This document shows positions 57,618-64,000 of a stretch of DNA of 64,000 nucleotides, piece by piece. Below the pieces are notes generated by a model. The model had not been told where the DNA came from, did not search any database, and worked only from the letters and a program-made list of their open reading frames with translations. Each line of letters starts with the position of its first letter. Within the stretch, counting starts at the first letter, position 1. The translations under genes were made by a program, and so were the position numbers. Origin of the DNA: Apodospora peruviana. Its lineage: Eukaryota > Ascomycota > Sordariomycetes > Sordariales > Lasiosphaeriaceae. The stretch covers positions 1,798,001 through 1,862,000 of the forward strand of contig JAUEDM010000001.1 in assembly GCA_033439685.1 (NCBI GenBank), in the 5' to 3' direction.

Positions 57618-58390
57618 GATGCCACGCGGTAGGTAGTCCTTTTATTTGCGAGAAGGCCATCTGTTATCACGCCCATTTTGTATTGGGAGGATTGGAGTTT
57701 GGGAGCCTGGTATGGGCTGACTGGCTTGTTCATTTTTGGGTTTCAATTTTCAATTTTGCACCTTCGGTGATTAGTTGTCTTTGTGTCCCTGATGTCGAGA
57801 TTTTGATAGCGAGTGCATGCTCAAGTTGAGTTATCAATCAATCATGGTCCTACAAACTCTAGCGTTGCTTCACACCATAACATCAATGAAAACGATGTAC
57901 TTCAGTTTTCATAGGTAGTAATAAAGTTGGTTAGTTTCGTTAACTAACAGCCTCGTCACCTATTAGGCGTTTAAATTGCATAGGGAGGACTTACGCTACT
58001 TGAGCTGGTATTTTGTAAATGATGACAATCAGACAGAGGGTTCTGGATGTTTCCATTAATCATAATAAGTAATAGGAAAAGGGTGGGAATTGATATCATG
58101 ATAATCGTCGGACTGGGCGGAGCGACAGTGGCGACCCAACAAGAGGGAACCAACTCGGGGCGGATGGGAGCCATCAATATTCATGCTTACTAGATCTAGA
58201 ACCTTTGAACTACAATTCACTCCTGTATATAATCTAGACAGATACTTCACATTATTGTGCCAATGCAGTCAAATACCTGAAGTGAACTGCATCTATCCAT
58301 GATTCATGAGCTCTTATGCCTGGGTGAATGAGGCCTGCTCTTAGTATTTCAAGGGCAATCAAACTCGTCCAAGTATAGAGAGATACCTTC
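57618..58390. other. Convergent intergenic region
   Basis: 773 bases, AT-rich from 57820 to 58080. No gene is seen; contains the MTC1 3' UTR and that of the ankyrin-type gene. Confidence 0.5.
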
Positions 58391-61253
58391 TCAATATGAA
58401 TGACTGGTGGCCCACCTCTTTGCCTCCTTTATGTCACGAGAAGACCCAAGAACTCCCTCCTTCCAAAGCCTACAAGCAACATGCTTCCGCCAGCTAAGAT
58501 TCTCGGTAGTCGGCCACAGCGGGTAACCATCTTCGCCATGTTCGTCCTCGGGCTCACAGCATGAGCCGTTCACCACGTAATTTGCACAGTGCTTCCCATC
58601 AGAATGGTTGTGTAGCGGCAGGTGGTAGCTGCTACTTATCTCCCCAGACTTCAAGTTGTTGAAGAAGTAGCTTCCCAGCAGGTCGAACGGTTTCCGCGCG
58701 GGCTGCCACGATTCCTGGCCGTTGCAGAGTTGGCAAGAAGTCTTACTGGATGGCAATAGCTGGCCGTAGTCTCCAACACACCCCTGGCTGCTGCGGAGAG
58801 CACACTAGTATCTTCGCTTCAGTTGTTTCTCCGTCCACGAGACTGACTCACGTTCATCGTCGCGGGCGATCACCGCGACGATGTCGTGTCCTGCTCTGGA
58901 CAGAGACTCGCACCAGATTACCCACGCTGCTGGAGTCAGGCAGCTATCGGACGGCGTCCAGCCGGGCTGTTGTGTGTCGCTGCAGCCACCGCCTCCACTC
59001 AGGTTCGGGTCGCAGCCCGCCTGGAGAAAGGAGACGATCACGCCAATCATGTCTTCCGCCCAGTCCGGTCCCATGCTTACAATGTCACAACACGATAGCG
59101 TGGGAAACAGCCTGGTGAGTATGCCGTCACCATCGCCATCGACGACTGTCGGGTCGGCGTGGTACCTCAACAGGAGCCTGAGCACCCTGGGTAGCATGGG
59201 CAGGCAGACCTGGAACGTGGCCGTGACCAGCGGGGTGCGGCCCCATCCGTTCCGCTCGTTCGGGTCCGCCCCGCTCTGCAGGAGCAGCTCGAGCGCTTCG
59301 AAGCAAGACTCGAGGTGTTTCTGGTCCATCCATACTGGGAAGGTCTCGAGGATGGCGCGGTGGAGGATGCCGTGGGAAAAGGTACCCCTCGTGGAGCCGT
59401 CCCAGGCGATGTGGCGGTCGGATTCGATGAGATCGGCGGAGCCACGATGGCCGCATGCGGTGATTAAAGATCTTGTCCCGTCGACGATGGCCTTGGTCGC
59501 AGTACTGGTACCATTAGTAGTAGGTGGCGTCTTGAGTCGGTTGAGGTTTAAGTAGTGGAAGTTGTGCCTCAAGGCCTGGAGGAAGACGCTCAAGACAGAG
59601 GAACCGTCGGTGTCGCAGTTCAGTGCATCTGCGCCTTGCTCAATCAGCAGTTGGCAGATTCCGAGCTGGCAATTCCAAGCCGCCCATGCAAGAAGGCTGT
59701 TCCCCGATACAGCATCCCTATCCGACGGTTGGACTTGGCCACTGCCGCCGCGCTTCCCAAGGGACTGTCGAACGCCGTCAATGTCCCCTGACTCGATCTG
59801 GTACCAGATCGGGTGTTTCACACTGATAACACCAAATGTGGAGAGATGTGGAGATATATTATCGGTGGCGAAGTTGCCGTCCCCTTTCCAATCATATGTC
59901 ACCGATACTGCAAAGCCAGACATATGCAGGAGCTCGGTACACGGAAAGAAGAATAAGCTGACGCGATCAATAATGCGGTCAGGTGAGCAAAAGGCAGCGT
60001 CGGACGCCGATTCCGAGATAGACACAATGAGCCTGCCTGGGTAAATGTCCATATCCAGTTTTGTCTGTCTGCGGGCAGCAACTGATCGGCTTCGTTTTCT
60101 ATGAGTGTTAGGTTGACTAGGAGATGAAGGCACGACTCTGTCTTGAGTCTGACGGTAGCAGTCCTGTTGGTGGAAGCTGCCTTGATGCTGATGCTGACGA
60201 TGGCGATATGATCGGCTGTGTCGAGACGACCTAATGTGTCTGGCCAAGTCTTTCGAGGCTTCTCGTAAAACGGCAAGATGCAATGAGCTAAACTCTTGCT
60301 CCAGCCAATGTATATCACTCCGAGAGAGAATCGGCGACCCGTTCTGGCGGTTCATGGCCTTGAATGCTCTTGACAGGAACGGAAGGACCAGAGGCAGTGA
60401 CGATGCAGCTCGTTCGGCCGACCCACTGATAATGACGTCCGAGTCATTATCATGACTATTGCTCTGACTTTCTCGGGCAATGAGAACAGGGAGACTCTTG
60501 ATAAATTCGCCGAGCTGAGAAAAGGAGGCAAGTTGTTCGTTGGTCGTAGTGGTCTTGGCACAAATGTCCTGCAGCACGTCTTCGTTCCGGTTCAAAACCT
60601 TGTGGAGCGTGTCTTGACCGGTTTGGAGATTGTTGAGCTTCTTTTGGGCCTCAAGTTCGTTGCGGCTAATCGAGCAGTTGCGAAGAGATGACGTTAGCGA
60701 CTGGAACAGTGGAACTGCAGGTTCAGAGAAGAAAATAAAAATAGAAGGAGCAAAAAAACAGAAGGAGCAAAAAAATAGAAGAAACAAAAAAATAGAAGGA
60801 GAGACGGGACAACCTTGCAAGAACCTGCAAGAGAACAGTAAAACAAGACTTGCGTCTCTCGAATCGCTGAGCGAGTCTCTCAATCTGTTCCTCGGCAAGC
60901 GCTGTCTTAATGACCTTGCCGAACCGGTTCAAGGTGGAGTTTAGTTTTCCTGTTGGTTGGACGATAACTTTTTCCAGTTCACGGAGGTCATCTGCGCACA
61001 GCTCAAGCTCAGAGTCGATGTCCCGGAAAGCGTCTTGGTTCGCTTTGAGCATGCCTGCAGCAAAATACGTTGCCTTCAGTTCCTTAACGCGTAACAGCAC
61101 CCGCTCCAGAGCGGACAGACGTTGTCTAAGATATCGGAGCTCCGCAGAAGCATGACGAAGGGTGGATATCAGCTTGTAGATGACCCGCGTTGCTCTGATG
61201 GCGATATCGGCTACGCCCAGCGCGGCGACCGCTGTTGAGAATGGATCTGCCAT
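58391..61253 (-). CDS. Ankyrin-repeat protein with fungal STAND-type N-terminal domain
   Basis: The proposed exons are 61253-60825, 60700-58852 and 58770-58391 (885 residues). The start MADPFSTAVAALGVADIAIR opens the helical domain common at fungal NACHT/ankyrin protein N-termini. Intron 1 (124 bp) is a T-rich tandem tract and joins SCFTVLLQ to SLTSSLRN in the expected amphipathic helix. A coiled linker and a Ser/Arg/His-rich region (about 270-330) follow. Ankyrin-like units include GNSLLAWAAWNCQLGICQLL, then ALELLLQSGADPNERNGWGR and VLRLLLRYHADP. No NACHT P-loop is present. The last exon is Cys-rich (CQLCNG, HCANYVVNGSCCEPEDE). Its acceptor is uncertain, but phase is kept. A role in non-self sensing is inferred from architecture only. 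Confidence 0.7.
60701..60824 (-). repeat. T-rich tandem repeat inside intron 1
   Basis: Several copies of a CTTCTATTTTTTTG-like unit (about 14-17 bases) fill the intron between donor and acceptor. Expansion would lengthen the polypyrimidine tract without touching the exons. Confidence 0.7.
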
Positions 61254-62494
61254 CTTAGGTAGTTAACGCAGAGGGATTTGAGGGGATATTGGACGATTGC
61301 CAAGTAAGTCAAAAATATGAGGAACTCAGGGTTGGCTCTCGGAATGCAACACAACTCGATATCAAGAGAAACCCGGGGCAAGAAGCGAGAATCGAATGTG
61401 CCTGGCAGAAGTAGGTCAGTACCTTGGGCACTTATGCACCCCATCATTCAAACAACGCCGACCCATCATGGTGGTAAGCAAGGCTGCTTAAGGTACAAGT
61501 AGTAATGTGGTCGTGGGGGTCATTAGGAATCTTGTCTTCTCGGTAAACTTAAGGTGTGGCACACCTGCCAAAGACAACCACGTAGCAATAATTTGCTCAT
61601 GCGGTGCGAAGAAGAACGGCAACTGCGGTTGGGTTTTGCGCCTACCGGACCATCTCCACTGCACCCACAATGTTGAAATTGCAGCCTCATTCTATATGCT
61701 TGGCTCGCGCTGACCGCCACTTTAGTTGACTACTCCTTGACTGGACAATTACGCACTTTAGCTGGCTGACACATTCGGCACTGCCCCAAGTGGCGTTAAC
61801 TCTGCCACTTTGTGCTCGACATTGACGTCTTCTCCCCCACGTGGGTTTGGGAGGCTCTGTCCTAACCCAACCCAACCCCTCTCCCCCCCCCCCCAACAAC
61901 TTCATGGGGAGGCTTTAGTTGTTGATGGCAGAAAGCCATGACTAGAGTATTACAGAGAGGTTGTCACTGAGAAACAACCTGAGTATGATGTGGTAAAAGG
62001 GCAGAAGATCTGTCTTGAATGACGATCAACGCAGATTCTGGTCCAACAACCCCTGAAGTCCACGGATGCCGACAATGTGAACGGGATGAACTACTAGTAA
62101 CTTGTCCTCAAAAATAACTCCTTGCTATGGAAACGATTCCGCGCAAGTCGACCAGCTGAGTCGACAGACCACTCGGTCAAGATAAGTGAGCAGTAGTCAG
62201 CTGTGAGAATGGGCAGAAAGAGAGGCTTTGATTAATTTCCATTAACCAGTCTCGGGTTGGCGTCACTGAGAAGAATGCCTTTTGACGACATGACCCGCTC
62301 CGTAGTGGCCTGCGCATTCCTCAGAAGCTGCTGCACATCCGGATGGTCGAGCTTTGACTCTTGTTCTCCTTCATGCCCTCTGCTCAAATCCAACGTTCAG
62401 TTCCACCTGGTTAGCAAAATTGAACCACCCATTTGATGTCACTCCGACAATGAAAGAGGGAGGCCGATTGGATGAAGGAGATATATATTGACAC
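61254..62494. other. Intergenic region, 1.2 kb
   Basis: Between two minus-strand genes. A 12-base C run lies at 61883-61894 after CCAACCCAACCCC repeats. The interval holds the promoter of the ankyrin-type gene. A minus-strand frame end at 62371 may be a small 3' exon of the next gene, but the join is unsure. Confidence 0.45.
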
Positions 62495-63181
62495 CTACAA
62501 GGCATAAACCTGCGTGACGAAGATACAGACTCTTGAATATGCCGCCAGCAGAGCATTATACTCGGCGAGGGCGTTTGGGTCAATAGCCTCGAGGGAGTGA
62601 CGGCCACCGCCAGTCACTCGGCCGATCTCACCGAACACAACGGCCGATACCTTTGCGCATTCCGCTATGGTGTTGTCCAAAACCGCCTGGAGTCTTGGCG
62701 ATAAGGCGGACGCGCCGTCGGCGATCCAATCTCCAAGTTGGTCGGTGTGGTTTCGAAATTGCTGCAGTCTGATGGCGAGGATGGTGAATTTCTTGATGAT
62801 GGCTCCATCATTGCTGCCATTCTGGGTGTTGGCTGCATCTTTGATGAGGGCGTCGATGTCGACGGCGGCGGTCCAAGCCGCGTCGGAAATGGTGGCTAGC
62901 TCCGTCATTTGTCTTTTGGGGACCTTGTGCGACGTTGGGCTGGAGGTGCTTTCGGCTGGCAGCGGACCGGAGTCTACAGTGCGGGATATCGTCGGTATGT
63001 TACGGAATGGAGTCGGGCGAGAAGATGGATCACTGGCGGATGGCCGACTCTGGCTTCGGAGGCCGTGGTCTGGTTCTCGACTGCGATAATCCGAAGCTTG
63101 GATGGCAGTAGGAGAAGGAGGTGGGTGGTTTGTCTTGCTGTCTTTGGGGCAAGTGGGGTAAAACCAACCTCGATCGCTCAT
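62495..63181 (-). CDS. Solo helical-domain protein related to STAND N-termini
   Basis: The start at 63181 (MSDRGWFYPTCPKDSKTNHP) gives 228 residues; ATGs at 63196 and 63283 in the same frame are alternatives. The first 90 residues are Pro/Ser/Arg-rich and disordered. From ISDAAWTAAVDIDALI the protein is helical, with text resembling the alpha-helical region found before NACHT or ankyrin parts of fungal STAND proteins: FRNHTDQLGDWIADGASALS, LQAVLDNTIAECAKVSAVVF and LLAAYSRVCIFVTQVYAL. No nucleotide-binding or repeat domain follows. A GTAGGTGTC donor at the stop codon could lead to a short extra exon (ending near 62371-62410). It may be a truncated relative of the neighbouring gene class or a free-standing death-fold-like adaptor. 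Confidence 0.55.
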   Translation of the reverse strand: MSDRGWFYPTCPKDSKTNHPPPSPTAIQASDYRSREPDHGLRSQSRPSASDPSSRPTPFRNIPTISRTVDSGPLPAESTSSPTSHKVPKRQMTELATISDAAWTAAVDIDALIKDAANTQNGSNDGAIIKKFTILAIRLQQFRNHTDQLGDWIADGASALSPRLQAVLDNTIAECAKVSAVVFGEIGRVTGGGRHSLEAIDPNALAEYNALLAAYSRVCIFVTQVYAL

Positions 63182-63283
63182 CGCAGCGATTAACATTGAG
63201 ATTTGTGGGGCGTGGAACACAAGCTGGATTTTTTGGTGAAACTCCCACGGTAGCCGTAATAATCGCAAGTGAGCTCTTTCCAT

Positions 63284-63856
63284 TTAGACAAGGACAATCT
63301 CATTTCCTAAAAAAAGGAGCACCTAGCCGAAGTTGTAGATCAGGTAATTACCTGCAGCGAGTGTTTGATTGGGTTCCGTACAATATTGTTAATGACTCAA
63401 ACTTGGTGAGCTCACATTCAGTTTTCTTCAAGAGGATTTCGCGTGTTGCGAATGATCTCCAGCTAGGAGGTCGGATTTGCAATGGAATTCGATTTGTCAG
63501 AAGCCTGAGGGTATGTGCCGAGCGGATGGGGATTTGTCTAGTATTCTCAGTTGCTGGCTGATATCAAGCGAAATGATCCTGGTCTTGATAGACATCACTC
63601 CAGATCATACGATGTGGTTGTCCTTTAGAACTGATTACAGACCACTACTTGTATCTGATTAAATGTAACTGATTTACTTATGTGGCCTTGCAAAAGAAAG
63701 CTCACAGGTCCGTCTCAAGCGGAACACCAAGCAGGACCTAGACTACGTGGCGGTGTAATCACATGATGGGTCAACAGCTACCTATGTTCAGCTCCTGGAT
63801 TTGATGCCATAGGGGGTGTCTTTTGATATCGACATAACAACCACGACTGCACTCAG
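63284..63856. other. Intergenic region
   Basis: 573 bases with no gene that can be supported. It contains the upstream region of the solo helical-domain gene and perhaps the start or first exon of a plus-strand gene. Confidence 0.35.
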
Positions 63857-64000
63857 TATTCACTGCGCGGATTCATAACCATCCTCGGCCTCTCTAAATC
63901 ACTCTGGCCAAAGCCAAATGCAACAGAGACCGACATCCCGTCCCTGTCAACAGAAATCGTCAGACTGCCGAACTCATGGCAGGGCAATCTCCCCTGCGTC
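63857..64000 (+). CDS. Possible exon of a gene continuing past the right edge
   Basis: After a CTCAG acceptor at 63852-63856 a frame reads 48 codons to the window edge without a stop: YSLRGFITILGLSKSLWPKP, then LSTEIVRLPNSWQGNLPC. Composition looks like protein. The family is not recognised, and the upstream exon was not found. It could also be an initiator-less remnant. Confidence 0.3.

Overview
The window is nuclear DNA of a filamentous ascomycete (Pezizomycotina, most likely a Sordariomycete). Genes are split by short GT-AG introns (44-310 bp). It carries HET and NACHT/STAND genes, fungal secreted-protein families, RTA1 and SAT4-type membrane proteins, a Crypton and a pogo-type transposon. 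No CRISPR array, rRNA or convincing tRNA was seen. All gene models were spliced by hand, so exon edges are predictions.

Region 1 (1-9.7 kb) is decayed. A NACHT-type STAND gene (minus strand, running off the left edge) and a HET-domain gene (plus strand) diverge from a 364 bp spacer, and both are broken. A 2.9 kb Crypton carrying a 754-residue tyrosine recombinase sits in the HET gene. A 1.29 kb internally deleted pogo-like element with TA target duplications sits in the same gene, and removing it rejoins the HET frame exactly. A decayed FAD-dependent oxidoreductase follows.

Region 2 (10-31 kb) is rich in secreted and membrane proteins. It has a Zn2Cys6 regulator, a GH43-like secreted hydrolase, a FAT1-type acyl-CoA synthetase ending in a peroxisomal signal, a cysteine-rich effector-like protein with two tandem domains, an MFS carrier, an RTA1-like protein, a GPI-anchor candidate, a Ser/Thr-rich secreted protein and an NPP1-type necrosis-inducing-like protein. 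This suggests a plant-associated or saprotrophic fungus.

Region 3 (31-40 kb) mixes housekeeping and membrane or secreted genes: mitochondrial-type malic enzyme, ribosomal protein uL14, a secreted alpha/beta hydrolase and a SAT4/Pth11-like rhodopsin-fold membrane protein.

Region 4 (40-50 kb) is a second allorecognition-type island. It holds two decayed HET genes and one unknown gene with an in-frame TAG, all on the minus strand, then an intact HET-E/HET-D-like gene on the plus strand.

Region 5 (50-64 kb) has a 1415-residue disordered nuclear-type protein head-to-head with MTC1, an intact ankyrin-type protein with a STAND-like N-terminal domain, and a solo helical-domain protein of the kind found at STAND N-termini. 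A possible plus-strand exon runs off the right edge.

The main theme is birth and death of allorecognition or NLR-like genes: five broken and three readable, with breaks from transposons, single-base frameshifts and mostly TAG stop codons.
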